The notes: generated by a model not told the origin, from the letters alone. Positions 52,286 to 61,655 are shown, counted from the first letter of the stretch. The stretch: 64,000 nucleotides of DNA from an uncultured Sutterella sp. (GCA_905197905.1 CAJKAP010000003.1:1-64000), one strand, 5' to 3'. Program-made: numbers and translations.

Positions 52286-53338
52286 TTACGGCTCATCCTC
52301 TTCCATATGAGCAAAAAGATCCTGCGTGATATTTCGAAGCGAGTGCTTTCCAAAGTGCTGCCAGGCGTGCGTCGTGGCAACGCGACCGCGTGGTGTGCGC
52401 TGCAGGAACCCCTGCTGAATCAAGTAGGGTTCGACGACGTCTTCTAGCGTATCGCGATCTTCGCCAATCGCCGAAGCGAGATTTTCAATCCCCACAGGGC
52501 CACCGTTAAATTTATCGATGATCGTCAAGAGGAAGCGGCAGTCGATTAAGTCAAGACCGCGCGGATCGACGTGAAGCATCTTGAGCGCATTGGTGGCAAC
52601 GGCAGAGGTGACGACACCGTCGTGTTTTACTTCCGCGTAGTCACGCACGCGACGAAGCAGTCGATTGGCTACGCGAGGCGTCCCACGGCTGCGGCGCGCG
52701 ATTTCGTAGGCCCCTTCTTCATCCATCGCAACGTTAAGTAGGCGAGCAGAGCGCTTCACAATGCGTGCGAGCTCATCAGGGGTGTAAAACTGCAATTGGT
52801 TCACAATCCCAAAGCGAGCACGTAGTGGCGTGGTGAGCGAACCTGCGCGCGTCGTAGCCCCAATCAGCGTGAAGGGCGGTAGATCGATTTTGATCGATCG
52901 CGCGGCAGGACCCTCTCCAATGATGATGTCGATTTGATAGTCTTCTAGCGCAGGGTAGAGGATTTCTTCCACTACGGGCGAGAGACGATGAATTTCATCG
53001 ATAAAGAGAATGTCGTTGGGTTCCAAGTTCGTGAGAATCGCGGCCAAGTCACCAGGGCGCTCCAAGACAGGGCCCGAAGTTTGGCGCAAATTCACGCCCA
53101 TTTCGTGCGCCACAATATGCGCGAGCGTGGTTTTCCCTAAACCCGGCGGGCCAAAAAGGAGCAGATGATCTAATGGCTCTCCACGACGTTTAGCAGCCTC
53201 AATAAAGATATGAAGCTGCTCACGAATATCCTCTTGACCCACATAGTCTTCGAGGCGATCTGGGCGAAGTGCACGATCAACGTTTTCTTCGTTCGGCGAC
53301 GTGGCTCGAACACTGACCACACGATCATCGGTTTGCAT
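52286..53338 (-). CDS. ruvB: Holliday junction branch-migration helicase RuvB
   Basis: AAA+ motor that drives branch migration with RuvA. It has 350 residues with Walker A G63-P-P-G-L-G-K-T70, Walker B FIDEIHRL, the sensor GATTRAG and a C-terminal winged helix (GLDLIDCRFLLTI). Third gene of ruvC-ruvA-ruvB on the minus strand, 29 bases after ruvA. An A/T-rich imperfect hairpin near 52220-52258 may be the terminator. Confidence 0.98.
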   Translation of the reverse strand: MQTDDRVVSVRATSPNEENVDRALRPDRLEDYVGQEDIREQLHIFIEAAKRRGEPLDHLLLFGPPGLGKTTLAHIVAHEMGVNLRQTSGPVLERPGDLAAILTNLEPNDILFIDEIHRLSPVVEEILYPALEDYQIDIIIGEGPAARSIKIDLPPFTLIGATTRAGSLTTPLRARFGIVNQLQFYTPDELARIVKRSARLLNVAMDEEGAYEIARRSRGTPRVANRLLRRVRDYAEVKHDGVVTSAVATNALKMLHVDPRGLDLIDCRFLLTIIDKFNGGPVGIENLASAIGEDRDTLEDVVEPYLIQQGFLQRTPRGRVATTHAWQHFGKHSLRNITQDLFAHMEEDEP

Positions 53339-53367
53339 TAAACACTTTCCTTTTCTTCAGTATCGCT

Positions 53368-53940
53368 TTAGTGCGAGAGATAGCGCAGTGCTAAGCGAAT
53401 CCCTTCACTCACAGAGACGTCCGCATCGAGCGTCTTCACAGCGGCTTGCGCTTCGCGCTCCGAGTAACCCAAAGCGACCAAGGCACTCAAAATATCGTTA
53501 GCATTGGCGCTCACAGGCACCACAGAGGCACCACCCACCGAGAGGAGTTTACCCTTTAATTCCAAGACTAAACGTTCTGCGGTCTTTTTGCCAATACCCG
53601 GGACGCGAGTCATGAGTCCAGCGTTACCTGCTTCCACAGCGCTTGCCAAATCAGGCACAGCCATCCCAGAGAGAACTGCTAAGGCAATACGTGGCCCAAT
53701 GCCAGAGACTTTAATCAGGGCGCGAAACGCGGTGCGTTCCGCTTCGGTGCTAAAGCCATAGAGGAGCTGCGCATCTTCGCGCACCACCATATGCGTTAAG
53801 AGCACAATTTTGTTCCCTTCAAGGGGCAAATTGCAGAAGGTCGACATCGGAACATCAACCTCATAACCCACCCCATTGACATCCACCAAAATGCGCGGGG
53901 GCGTTTTTTCTAAGAGCGTACCACTGAGACGACCAATCAT
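53368..53940 (-). CDS. ruvA: Holliday junction DNA-binding subunit RuvA
   Basis: Tetrameric junction binder that recruits RuvB. It has 190 residues: an OB-fold domain (1-63, MIGRLSGTLLEKTPPRILVDVNGVGYEVDV), two helix-hairpin-helix motifs (VSGIGPRIALAVLS and VPGIGKKTAERLVLELK), and the RuvB-binding UBA-like domain at the end. Starts with a 4-base overlap with ruvC. Confidence 0.98.
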   Translation of the reverse strand: MIGRLSGTLLEKTPPRILVDVNGVGYEVDVPMSTFCNLPLEGNKIVLLTHMVVREDAQLLYGFSTEAERTAFRALIKVSGIGPRIALAVLSGMAVPDLASAVEAGNAGLMTRVPGIGKKTAERLVLELKGKLLSVGGASVVPVSANANDILSALVALGYSEREAQAAVKTLDADVSVSEGIRLALRYLSH

Positions 53941-54524
53941 TTCGTCGATCCTTTCGCCTTAAAGGCGCTTGTCCAAGCCTGACGAGCCCCACGCTGCGTG
54001 CGACCATGTCTCGCAGTGGCGTAAGTGCGCGTCGTTGTTCCTTGATTTTCGTAATTTTGCATTGTGTGGCGATTAGCGCCACAGATGGCGGCACCCAAGG
54101 CATCCGCCTCGTCAGGAAGGAGCTTTTCTCCTCGCTGCAAAAGCATTGCCACCATCTTTTGAATCATGAGTTTGTCGGCTTTGCCTGAGCCCGTGACCGC
54201 GAGCTTAATTTCGCTTGGCGTATATTCGAGCACTTTCACGCCCGCTAAATTTGCCGCAATGAGGGCGGCCGCTCGAGCCTGACTTAAAAAGAGCGTACTT
54301 TGTGGGTTCACGTTGACGAAAACTTTTTCCACGCAAATGAGTTCAGGTTTGAGACGAGCAATGATCTCAGAGAGCCCACGGACAATAAAGCCTAAGCGCT
54401 CAGCGAGCTCGCCCTGAGGGGGATTGAGTACACCACTCTCGATGTGAGTGAAGTGATTCCCTTCCACATCAATGGCACCCCAACCTGTGTGATTGAGCCC
54501 CGGATCAAACCCTAAAATACGCAT
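53937..54524 (-). CDS. ruvC: Holliday junction resolvase RuvC
   Basis: Cuts Holliday junctions. It has 195 residues. The first catalytic Asp is D7 in MRILGFDPGLNHTGW. The following acids lie in CVEKVFVNVN and DEADALGAAICGANRH. The last 40 residues are basic and rich in Thr, Arg and Ala, longer than the E. coli tail and probably disordered. First gene of the ruv operon. Confidence 0.97.
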   Translation of the reverse strand: MRILGFDPGLNHTGWGAIDVEGNHFTHIESGVLNPPQGELAERLGFIVRGLSEIIARLKPELICVEKVFVNVNPQSTLFLSQARAAALIAANLAGVKVLEYTPSEIKLAVTGSGKADKLMIQKMVAMLLQRGEKLLPDEADALGAAICGANRHTMQNYENQGTTTRTYATARHGRTQRGARQAWTSAFKAKGSTK

Positions 54525-54537
54525 GCTTTCCTCATAG

Positions 54538-54565
54538 GAAAACTCTCCCTCTATAGGGAGAGTTG
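54538..54565 (-). terminator. Terminator of ffh
   Basis: AACTCTCCCT pairs with AGGGAGAGTT around a 4-base loop. On the minus strand TTTTCC follows, so the T run is short. Confidence 0.7.
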
Positions 54566-54575
54566 AGCCTTACCT

Positions 54576-55982
54576 TTAGCGACCAAAACCGCCCGGGAAG
54601 CCGCCACCCATACCAGGGAAGCCACCCTTACCAAAGCGACCAAGGCTACGCATAATCTTGCCTAAGCCGCCTTTTTTCATCTGCTTAATCATGCCCTGAG
54701 ACTGTTCAAACTGCTTCAGTAGCTTGTTGACTTCGTGCACAGGCACGCCAGAACCCGTGGCGATACGCTTTTTGCGGCTCGCCTTGATTAATTCAGGTTT
54801 GCGACGCTCTTGTGGCGTCATCGCATCGATAATCCCCACCGTGCGACGAAGCGTTTTCTTTGCTTCTTCATCGTTCACTTTAGAGGCCATGCTTTGGAAT
54901 TGAGCTGGGAGCTTTTCGAACATCGAAGAGAAACTATCCATATTGCTCATTTGCGTCAGTTGAGCACGGAAGTCGTTTAAGTCGAAGTGGTCTCCGCTTG
55001 CCATCTTTTGAGCAAGCTTTTCCGCGGCGGCCATGTCGATCGACTTCTGAACGTCTTTCACCAAGCCTACGATGTCGCCCATGCCGAGAATACGGCTAGC
55101 CATCGCTTCTGGATCGAACGTATCAAAGCCCGTTAATTTTTCGCCAGAACCCACGAACTTAATCGGCTTACCCGTGACGTGGCGCACCGACAAAGCGGCA
55201 CCACCACGGCTGTCGCCGTCGATCTTCGTCAAGATGATCCCGGTGAGGGGGAGTCGTTCGTTAAAGCTCTTAGCGGTGTTCACCGCGTCTTGACCCAACA
55301 TAGCGTCAATCACAAAGAACGTTTCTGCGGGCTTTAAGAAGGTATTGAGTTCCGCGACTTCTTGCATCATCGCTTCGTCAATGGCGAGACGACCTGCCGT
55401 GTCGACGATCAACACGTCGAAGAATTTACGCTTTGCGTAGTCAAGCGCAGCCTCAGCAATGGCGAGCGGCTTTTGATTGACTTCACTCGGGAACCATTCA
55501 GCTTGCGTCTGAGCGGTCACCGCCTTTAACTGATCAATAGCGGCAGGACGATAAACGTCAGCAGAGACCGTTAACACTTTCTTGTGAAGCGTCTCGGTAA
55601 TGTATTTAGCGAGTTTCCCAGCGCTCGTCGTTTTACCTGAACCTTGAAGACCCGCAAGGAGAATGACGGCAGGCGGCTGAACGTGGAAATTTAATTCACG
55701 CTCTTGGGGCGTTAAGTCCCCGCCGATAATCGCTGTCAACTCGCGCTGCACCACGCCAACCAAAGCTTGACCAGGGTTGAGGTTACCAACGACCTCTTCA
55801 CCCATTGCTTTGTCTTTAATGCGGGCAAGCACTTCTTTGACAACGGGGAGTGCCACGTCCGCTTCAAGCAGAGCCAAGCGGATTTCGCGCAACATATCCT
55901 TGGTGTTTTCTTCCGTTAAACGCGCTTGCCCACGCATGGTTTTGACAATTTTGGAGAGACGTTGGCTTAACGAATCGAGCAT
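54576..55982 (-). CDS. ffh: Signal recognition particle protein Ffh
   Basis: SRP54 GTPase that binds signal sequences and 4.5S RNA. It has 468 residues: the N domain (1-95), the G domain with G111-L-Q-G-S-G-K-T-T119, DTAGRL and TKIDGDSRGG, and the methionine-rich M domain (about 300-430). The C-terminus ends in a Gly-Phe-rich tail (GMGGGFPGGFGR). No 4.5S RNA gene is found in the window. Confidence 0.98.
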   Translation of the reverse strand: MLDSLSQRLSKIVKTMRGQARLTEENTKDMLREIRLALLEADVALPVVKEVLARIKDKAMGEEVVGNLNPGQALVGVVQRELTAIIGGDLTPQERELNFHVQPPAVILLAGLQGSGKTTSAGKLAKYITETLHKKVLTVSADVYRPAAIDQLKAVTAQTQAEWFPSEVNQKPLAIAEAALDYAKRKFFDVLIVDTAGRLAIDEAMMQEVAELNTFLKPAETFFVIDAMLGQDAVNTAKSFNERLPLTGIILTKIDGDSRGGAALSVRHVTGKPIKFVGSGEKLTGFDTFDPEAMASRILGMGDIVGLVKDVQKSIDMAAAEKLAQKMASGDHFDLNDFRAQLTQMSNMDSFSSMFEKLPAQFQSMASKVNDEEAKKTLRRTVGIIDAMTPQERRKPELIKASRKKRIATGSGVPVHEVNKLLKQFEQSQGMIKQMKKGGLGKIMRSLGRFGKGGFPGMGGGFPGGFGR

Positions 55983-56471
55983 AATGAGATTAATTCCTGT
56001 TTTCTAGAGGAGTCGCGAGCACCAGTGGGCTCAAACGACGAAGTCTGACGCATCTTGCCACTCTCGGACAGGATGGATGCGCAGCCTTGACTAAATCGAG
56101 TACTTTTTTTGGGTGCTTTGAATGAGATTTCAGCGATTCCTAAGAGGAAAAGGCTAAAATTCATAGACAAAAGAAGTACGATAATTTATCACGATACGTG
56201 ATCTTTGCGCAGTTTGCTCAAAAAGGCAATCGGCGCAAGTATTTCTTACCAAAAGTCTTATTTTATAGAGACTGCCCGAGTTTTGCATTTGATTAAAGCG
56301 GTGTGCTGTCGTGGATTTCTCTAAGAAGATCTCCGCTAAGAGTGGCGGTATACTTTGAGAATCAATGACACCAGTAAAGAGACAATAGGGTGAGGGGAGT
56401 TGGGGTCGATGTGCCCATAGCGTCCAACGAATGTTGATCTCTTTACTTTTGAGTTGCCTAAAGGATTGGTT
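55983..56471. other. Divergent 489-base spacer between ffh and the ypjD-like gene
   Basis: No ORF of note. The ffh side holds an imperfect hairpin, GCATC...GATGC (about 56049-56080), followed by a T7 run at 56105-56111. A CCGC/GGCG hairpin near 56333-56348 precedes TATACT, a -10 candidate for the rightward gene. The content could include an RNA, but it does not match 6S or 4.5S RNA by eye. Confidence 0.4.
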
Positions 56472-57287
56472 ATGACATTACTTAGCGTTAGCGCTTTGCT
56501 TGCTACCGTGCTCTACCTTGCATCGGGGATCGGCATTATCAGTGCGATGAAAGGTCGTGAGGGGAAAGCCTCTAGCCTTTGGCGTTGGCCTGTGTTGCTG
56601 GGCCTTGTGGCGCATGCTATTGCGCTTCATGGGGAAATGTTCCGCCCCGAAGCGGTGCACTTTGGCTTTGGGTACGCTATTTCCGAGACCTGCTTTTTTG
56701 CCATTGTGATTCTTCTCATTGAAACGTGGATTCACCGACTCCATGGGCAGTTTGGGATTGTGCTCTGCTTAGCGGGCTTAGGCACCTTGATGCCAATCCT
56801 TTTCCCGGGCGCAGCGATTGTCGCTGTTGAATGGACGCCGATTTTCCGTTGGCACCTCTTCTTTGCGATCGCAGGCTACGCCTTCATGTTTGTGGCCGTG
56901 GTCCAAGCCGTGGTGATCGGCGCACAGAACCGCCGCTTAAAAGAACCTCGCGAAGACGACGCGAAGATGGACTTCTTGGATTCGATGCCTGGGCTCGTCG
57001 TGATGGAACGTATTTTCTTCCGTATCGTGGCTGTGGGCTTTTTGTGCATCACCGTGACCATTATTTTGGGCGCCGTGACGACGCACGATACGTATGGCAC
57101 GTGGTTGCACCTTGACCATAAGGCAGTGCTTACGTGGATTTCTTGGGCAATCTTTGCGATTTTGCTCTTGGGTCGTACGTTTGCTGGCTGGCGCGCGAAG
57201 ACCGCTCTCGTCTGGTTCTGGGTAGGTGTCGGACTCTTCTGTATCGCCTACCTTGGGTATTCGTTAACGAACGAACTTCTGCGCTAA
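56472..57287 (+). CDS. YpjD/CcsA-like cytochrome c assembly family membrane protein
   Basis: A 271-residue inner-membrane protein with about eight transmembrane helices. It belongs to the CcsA-type haem-handling family, of the YpjD subgroup usually encoded divergently from ffh. Visible are the histidines in VAHAIALHGEM, FRWHLFFAIAGYAFM and THDTYGTWLHLDHKAVLTWISW. True CcsA proteins have a WWD motif, which is absent here, so cytochrome c assembly is uncertain. ATG 56472 is preceded by AAGGA; a TTG at 56454 is less likely. Confidence 0.85.
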   Translation: MTLLSVSALLATVLYLASGIGIISAMKGREGKASSLWRWPVLLGLVAHAIALHGEMFRPEAVHFGFGYAISETCFFAIVILLIETWIHRLHGQFGIVLCLAGLGTLMPILFPGAAIVAVEWTPIFRWHLFFAIAGYAFMFVAVVQAVVIGAQNRRLKEPREDDAKMDFLDSMPGLVVMERIFFRIVAVGFLCITVTIILGAVTTHDTYGTWLHLDHKAVLTWISWAIFAILLLGRTFAGWRAKTALVWFWVGVGLFCIAYLGYSLTNELLR

Positions 57288-57297
57288 GGGGCTCTCC

Positions 57298-57582
57298 ATG
57301 GGACGCATAATCTTTTTTGTTCTACTCGCAGTGCTCATCTGGCTTGCCTGGACGATCCAACGACGCCAGAAAAACTTCCAGAACAAAATGTCTGAGCGCA
57401 TGCGCGAGATGGAAGAACGCCAAGGCATTCGTCCTTCTGAGAAGATTGAAACGCAGACAACGCAGTGCGAATACTGTGGCGTCTACTTTCCTCAGTCCGA
57501 AGCGATCAAAGACGAGGCGGGGCATAAGTACTGCTCTGACGTTTGTCGCGATCGCGCTCGCCGTCACGCGCAAAATCACTAA
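57298..57582 (+). CDS. PP0621-family small membrane zinc-ribbon protein
   Basis: A 94-residue protein of unknown function. An N-terminal transmembrane helix (about 3-20) is followed by a basic helical stretch and a zinc-binding region with C57, C60, C79 and C83. The family is typically encoded just before ampD, as here: the ampD ribosome site lies in its stop codon. The pairing suggests a link to wall recycling, which is inference. Confidence 0.85.
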   Translation: MGRIIFFVLLAVLIWLAWTIQRRQKNFQNKMSERMREMEERQGIRPSEKIETQTTQCEYCGVYFPQSEAIKDEAGHKYCSDVCRDRARRHAQNH

Positions 57583-57591
57583 GGAGTGCGT

Positions 57592-58191
57592 ATGCCACGC
57601 ATTCGTCCCTTCTTTGCCGATGGCTGGTTCAATAGTGCGGTGCACCAATCCTCACCGCACTTTAACGAGCGTCCAGAGGGAATGCCGATTTCGCTCGTTG
57701 TGCTCCACTATATTTCGCTTCCCGCTGGGGAGTTTGGTGGGAGTGCAGTGGACGACCTTTTTATGGGGCGCCTTATTGAAACTGAGGACCCCAAGCTCTC
57801 TGAACTTCGTGGCCTTCGCGTCTCTTCCCACTTCTTTATTCGTCGTACGGGCGAAGTTCGCCAGTATGTTTCACTCTTTGATCGTGCTTGGCACGCAGGC
57901 GTTTCGACGTTTGAAGGGCGAGAGAACTGCAACGATTTTTCCGTTGGGATTGAAATCGAAGGAACGGGCTCTGTGCCCTTTGCTGAAGCGCAATATCTAG
58001 CCCTCTCTCCGCTACTTGGGGCACTACGCCGAACGCTTCCTATTGAAGCGGTGACGGGGCACGAGTTTATTGCGCCAGGGAGAAAACAGGATCCGGGTCC
58101 CTACTTTAATTGGTGGCGCGTGAGGAATATGCTCCCCTCCAGTGTGCGTGTGGTAAATGACCCTCAACGCCCGCTCTCGTCGCTAGTCTAA
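57592..58191 (+). CDS. ampD: 1,6-anhydro-N-acetylmuramyl-L-alanine amidase AmpD
   Basis: Cytoplasmic zinc amidase (amidase_2 fold) that cuts the peptide from anhydro-muropeptides during wall recycling and so lowers ampC-type induction. It has 199 residues. Zinc ligands appear as H39 in VVLHYIS, H157 in TGHEFIAPG and D167 in RKQDPG. No signal peptide. ATG 57592 has AAGGAG 5 bases upstream; GTG 57586 is inside that site. Confidence 0.95.
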   Translation: MPRIRPFFADGWFNSAVHQSSPHFNERPEGMPISLVVLHYISLPAGEFGGSAVDDLFMGRLIETEDPKLSELRGLRVSSHFFIRRTGEVRQYVSLFDRAWHAGVSTFEGRENCNDFSVGIEIEGTGSVPFAEAQYLALSPLLGALRRTLPIEAVTGHEFIAPGRKQDPGPYFNWWRVRNMLPSSVRVVNDPQRPLSSLV

Positions 58192-58323
58192 GTGCTCATT
58201 TGAGAGTTGCCGTTACACGATTCTTTCACGCGAAAAGAGAGAATCCGTATAATAGCTAAGACTTTATTTTTCTTTTGTCCATGAGCCTTTCTCGGGAAAA
58301 GACTCATTACTCAATAGGAAAGG

Positions 58324-58884
58324 ATGACAATGCTCTTAACGCTCGTTGAATTCCTGCTGCGATCGCTCATCTCGATTGTTGGCTTCATTTTCTTGTTGCG
58401 CGCATGGCTCTATGTTTGGGCATTCTCTCCTCGTCATCCTTTTGTGATGTTTGTGCGCCGCGTCTCGGACTGGTGGTCTAACCCCGTCTCTCGCATTATT
58501 CCGCCTCAAGGAGCCTTTGACTGGCCTAACCTCTTGGGCGCTTTCTTGGCCGCCATTTTGACGGTGGTGCTTCATGCCTGCGTGATTCATCCAGTGACGT
58601 TCTCGGCTGGGATGTGGATTATTGCGCCTTTTGCTATGCTGCTTCGCTGGGCGCTAGAGATGGTCGGTTGGTTCTTGATCATCTATATGTTCACGAGCTG
58701 GATGAGCCCTCAGGGTCCGATGCACTATCTTTTGGGGACGTTACTCGAACCTTTCTTGCGTCCTCTGCGCCGCTTGCCACTTACGATCGGACGCTTTGAT
58801 TTTGCGCCCTTACTGCTCTTTATCCTTTTGTTGGTTTTGCAGACGATCGTGTTGCCTTTCTCGCAAGGTGGCTACATCTACTAA
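58324..58884 (+). CDS. YggT family membrane protein
   Basis: A 186-residue inner-membrane protein of the YggT family, made of two related halves with about four to five transmembrane helices. Each half has a pattern like FLLRAWLYVWAFSPRHPF...NPVSRIIPP and FTSWMSPQGPMHYLLGTLLEPFLRPLRRLPL. The function is not settled in any well-studied proteobacterium; roles in membrane organisation or osmotic stress have been suggested. AGGAAAGG precedes ATG 58324. Confidence 0.9.
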   Translation: MTMLLTLVEFLLRSLISIVGFIFLLRAWLYVWAFSPRHPFVMFVRRVSDWWSNPVSRIIPPQGAFDWPNLLGAFLAAILTVVLHACVIHPVTFSAGMWIIAPFAMLLRWALEMVGWFLIIYMFTSWMSPQGPMHYLLGTLLEPFLRPLRRLPLTIGRFDFAPLLLFILLLVLQTIVLPFSQGGYIY

Positions 58885-58903
58885 AAACGGAATTTTCTAA
58901 AAA

Positions 58904-58937
58904 TTGAGCCCTTCAGTTGAAGGGCTCGATTGTTTTA
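58904..58937. terminator. Bidirectional terminator between yggT and the PfkB kinase gene
   Basis: GAGCCCTTC (58906-58914) pairs with GAAGGGCTC (58919-58927) around AGTT, with AT-rich flanks, between convergent genes. Confidence 0.85.
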
Positions 58938-59861
58938 GGGCTCTGCGTTTTTGAAGAACGCTTCATAGTCTTTCAAGAGTTCTTCTTCACTATAGGTGTA
59001 GTTGGGACCCGCTACGGCGACTTTTTTCGCCGCAATGAGCGCGCCAAAGCGAGCGGATTCCACGGGAGAGTACCCATGATCCAGCCCCCAGAGAAGTCCA
59101 CCTCGATAAGCGTCGCCTGCCCCTACGGGATCGACGCATTCTGTGGGCTTAGCCGGAATGTGGTGCTTTTCCCCATCGATGAAAACGCTGGATCCGCGTC
59201 CTCCATCAGTGCAGTAAACCGCAGGGCAGAGTTTGCTCAACTGAGCGGGCGTCAGCCCTGTCTTCTTCGCGTAGAACTCACTCTCATAAGTGGAGAAACA
59301 AACTCCAATTGAGTCGTTGACGAGCGCGATGAGCTCTTCTCCACTAAAGAGTGGCGTGGTCTGCCCGGTGTCCAGCAAATAAGGGATACGACGCTTTTTG
59401 AGCGCAGCGGCGTGCGCCAAAAGCGGATCGTGCGTCGTGGGGGCCAAAATCGCAAGCGAGACGTCTTTCTTAGGGAAAGGGATCTTGTCGGCGTAAGCCA
59501 TTGCGCCCGAATAAAAGGTCGTCAGCTGACAGCCGTTTTTATCCGTGGTGATCACCGCTTGGGCACTATAGGTATCCATGTAGGTCGAAATGCCATCGGT
59601 GGGAATAGCGTGGTTTTCTAAGTGCACCATGAAGGCGCCCGCATCACACCCTACCGCGGTCCAAATGAGCGGATCGCCACCCAACTGCTTTAAAGAGTAC
59701 GCAATGTTGCCCGCGCATCCCCCAATGGTGCGTCGCATGCCAGAGGCTTGAAAGGTGACGTTCAGATGATCAATCGAATCGCCTTTGATCGTGTTGCAAA
59801 ACGCATCTTCATGATCAAAAACGGTGTCGTAGGCAAGAGAACCCGAAATCAAAATCGACAT
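58935..59861 (-). CDS. PfkB-family sugar or nucleoside kinase
   Basis: A 308-residue ribokinase-fold enzyme. It has the N-terminal SGSLAYDTVFDHEDAF, the substrate lid region GGCAGNIAYSLKQLGG, and the catalytic C-terminal motif DPVGAGDAYRGG with the base Asp (about residue 250). The closest type is the adenosine-kinase-like carbohydrate kinase found after prmA and DUF3426 in betaproteobacteria. Substrate is unknown. GAGGTG lies before ATG 59861, and only 16 bases separate it from the DUF3426 gene. Confidence 0.9.
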   Translation of the reverse strand: MSILISGSLAYDTVFDHEDAFCNTIKGDSIDHLNVTFQASGMRRTIGGCAGNIAYSLKQLGGDPLIWTAVGCDAGAFMVHLENHAIPTDGISTYMDTYSAQAVITTDKNGCQLTTFYSGAMAYADKIPFPKKDVSLAILAPTTHDPLLAHAAALKKRRIPYLLDTGQTTPLFSGEELIALVNDSIGVCFSTYESEFYAKKTGLTPAQLSKLCPAVYCTDGGRGSSVFIDGEKHHIPAKPTECVDPVGAGDAYRGGLLWGLDHGYSPVESARFGALIAAKKVAVAGPNYTYSEEELLKDYEAFFKNAEP

Positions 59862-59877
59862 GCTTCACCTCGTCTGC

Positions 59878-60618
59878 TTAAAGAGGAGAGACTTTGACGC
59901 GAGCCGCAGGCACTGGGAGCGCTTCATCGAGCGTGAGCGTCAACGAGGCTTTTTGTCCTGCTTCAAGAATCGTTTCCGCGGGAAGCCCGTAGCTACCTGG
60001 TTCAAGCAACTTCTGTGCAATGGTATCGTCCGCATCGTCAAGAAGTCGCACTTCCAAGGAGGGGAGATGCTGCGCAAAGGCGGATTTATTTTCTAGCGTC
60101 ACCGAGACCGTCGTGATGTTATTCGTATCAACGCTCAAATTCGCGACGGCATCAATCGCGTCCGCATCGTACCAAGCAAACCCAGGGCAGGGCACTTGAC
60201 GGCAAACTTTTTCATAAAAGGGCTCTAAGACAGGCATCTGCTTAATGACGTAGCTGTGCCCTAAGAGAGCGCCTTCAGCGAGAATAGCGATAAAGGCAAG
60301 AAAACCAATGAGCCCAAAGAGCCAGCCCCAGCTCGACTTTTTGCGCTTTGGCGCTTCAACGGGGGCTCGACTATCAAAGTCAGCGATGGAATTTGCCAGG
60401 TCACTCATGACCGTGTCTGCTTCTTGAGCCACATTGCTGATGGCGGGACGCATGGCCTCAAGGCGCGCTTGAAGCTTTTCGTCGTCAACCGTGACAACCT
60501 CAGCTTTATCTGAGGAAAAGACAGTGTGGCACTCAGAACACTGAAGACGTGTTTCTGAGAAAGTATTGGGCACCTTCCAGAGGGCACCACAGGCAGGACA
60601 ACGATAAATTTTTGCCAT
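59878..60618 (-). CDS. Zinc-ribbon plus DUF3426 membrane protein
   Basis: A 246-residue protein. An MJ0042-type zinc ribbon (C7, C10, C27, C30) opens it. A linker rich in acidic residues leads to one transmembrane helix (about 97-119), then a DUF3426 domain (about 130-246) predicted outside the cytoplasm. Function is unknown. It sits directly after prmA, its usual place in betaproteobacteria. Confidence 0.88.
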   Translation of the reverse strand: MAKIYRCPACGALWKVPNTFSETRLQCSECHTVFSSDKAEVVTVDDEKLQARLEAMRPAISNVAQEADTVMSDLANSIADFDSRAPVEAPKRKKSSWGWLFGLIGFLAFIAILAEGALLGHSYVIKQMPVLEPFYEKVCRQVPCPGFAWYDADAIDAVANLSVDTNNITTVSVTLENKSAFAQHLPSLEVRLLDDADDTIAQKLLEPGSYGLPAETILEAGQKASLTLTLDEALPVPAARVKVSPL

Positions 60619-60685
60619 GAGCTATTTCTTCACAAATCAAAATTAGACTGGCGCGAGAACGGTTTCTCGCGCGACGAGGATCACT

Positions 60686-61582
60686 TTAGAGACGTTGCCC
60701 AGCTAAACACACCCATTCTTCCTCTTGCTTCCAAAGCGAGAGACGAACGCCAGGATCCACCTTGGCATAAGCGGCAATGATATCGTCCGCTTGTTCCGCA
60801 AGAATGCCAGAGAGCACAAGCGAGCCTTTTTCTGCGACACGACCTAAAAGAATTGGTGCGAGTTGTACCAAGGGACCACGCAAAATGTTGGCCACTACGA
60901 TATCGAATTTCCCTTCAGGCATATCGTGGGGTTCCACAAAGAGGGCTTCGACTTCGTTCATCTCGGCATTCGCATCAGAGGCTTCCACGGCAAGGGGATC
61001 AATGTCCGTGCCTAGCACTGCGCCCGCGCCCACGAGCTTAGCAGCGATCCCCAAAATTCCCGTGCCGCAACCGTAGTCGAGCACCGAGTCGCCTTCTTTC
61101 ACGTGCTCATCGAGCCACTGTAAGCAAAGATGCGTGGTGGGGTGAGAACCCGTGCCAAAGGCAACGCCTGGATCTAAGCGCAAGTTGATCGCGTTTTCGT
61201 CAGGCAATTCATGCCAGGTGGGCACAATCCAAAGGCGCTTAGAGACCTGAATTGGTTGGAACTGAGCTTGCGTGATACGCACCCAATCCGCATCTTCCAT
61301 CGGGGAGTCTTCGAGAATTTCGATTTTCCCCATATTGAAGGCTTCAGAAGCAATAGCTAAGTTCGTTTGGATATCAAAGTCGCCGTCAGCGAGCACAGAG
61401 AGAATCGAGCGCGGCCATGCACGATTGGTGGGTTCTAAGCCCGGTTCCCCATAAAGAGGTTTTTCGTCAACGGATTGCGCATCAGCGTCTTCAATGGTGG
61501 CGCTGAGCGCCCCCGCGTCCATCAACATATCGGCAAGGGATTCGGCATTGCGTTCGTCGGTCAGCAGTTTGATCTGTCTCAT
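60686..61582 (-). CDS. prmA: Ribosomal protein L11 methyltransferase PrmA
   Basis: Trimethylates L11 using S-adenosylmethionine. It has 298 residues. The N-terminal L11-binding domain (1-60) begins MRQIKLLTDERNAESLADML. The SAM motif VLDYGCGTGILGIAA and the catalytic NILRGPL follow. It is separated from accC by a terminator, so prmA, DUF3426 and the PfkB kinase probably form their own unit. Confidence 0.96.
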   Translation of the reverse strand: MRQIKLLTDERNAESLADMLMDAGALSATIEDADAQSVDEKPLYGEPGLEPTNRAWPRSILSVLADGDFDIQTNLAIASEAFNMGKIEILEDSPMEDADWVRITQAQFQPIQVSKRLWIVPTWHELPDENAINLRLDPGVAFGTGSHPTTHLCLQWLDEHVKEGDSVLDYGCGTGILGIAAKLVGAGAVLGTDIDPLAVEASDANAEMNEVEALFVEPHDMPEGKFDIVVANILRGPLVQLAPILLGRVAEKGSLVLSGILAEQADDIIAAYAKVDPGVRLSLWKQEEEWVCLAGQRL

Positions 61583-61623
61583 TTGTGCTCAACGTTTGAA
61601 AGTGAAGGGGTGGGTAAAGGTAA

Positions 61624-61650
61624 AAAAGCCGGGCCACTAGCCCGGCTTCT
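61624..61650 (-). terminator. Terminator of accB-accC
   Basis: AAGCCGGGC and GCCCGGCTT form a strong stem, followed on the minus strand by six T. Confidence 0.92.
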
Positions 61651-61655
61651 TCTCA

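Noticed and set aside
55983..56471. 6S RNA or 4.5S RNA gene near ffh
   Set aside because: Neither the 4.5S core (GGTCAGGTCCGGAAGGAAGCAGC) features nor the 6S central bubble could be found on either strand.
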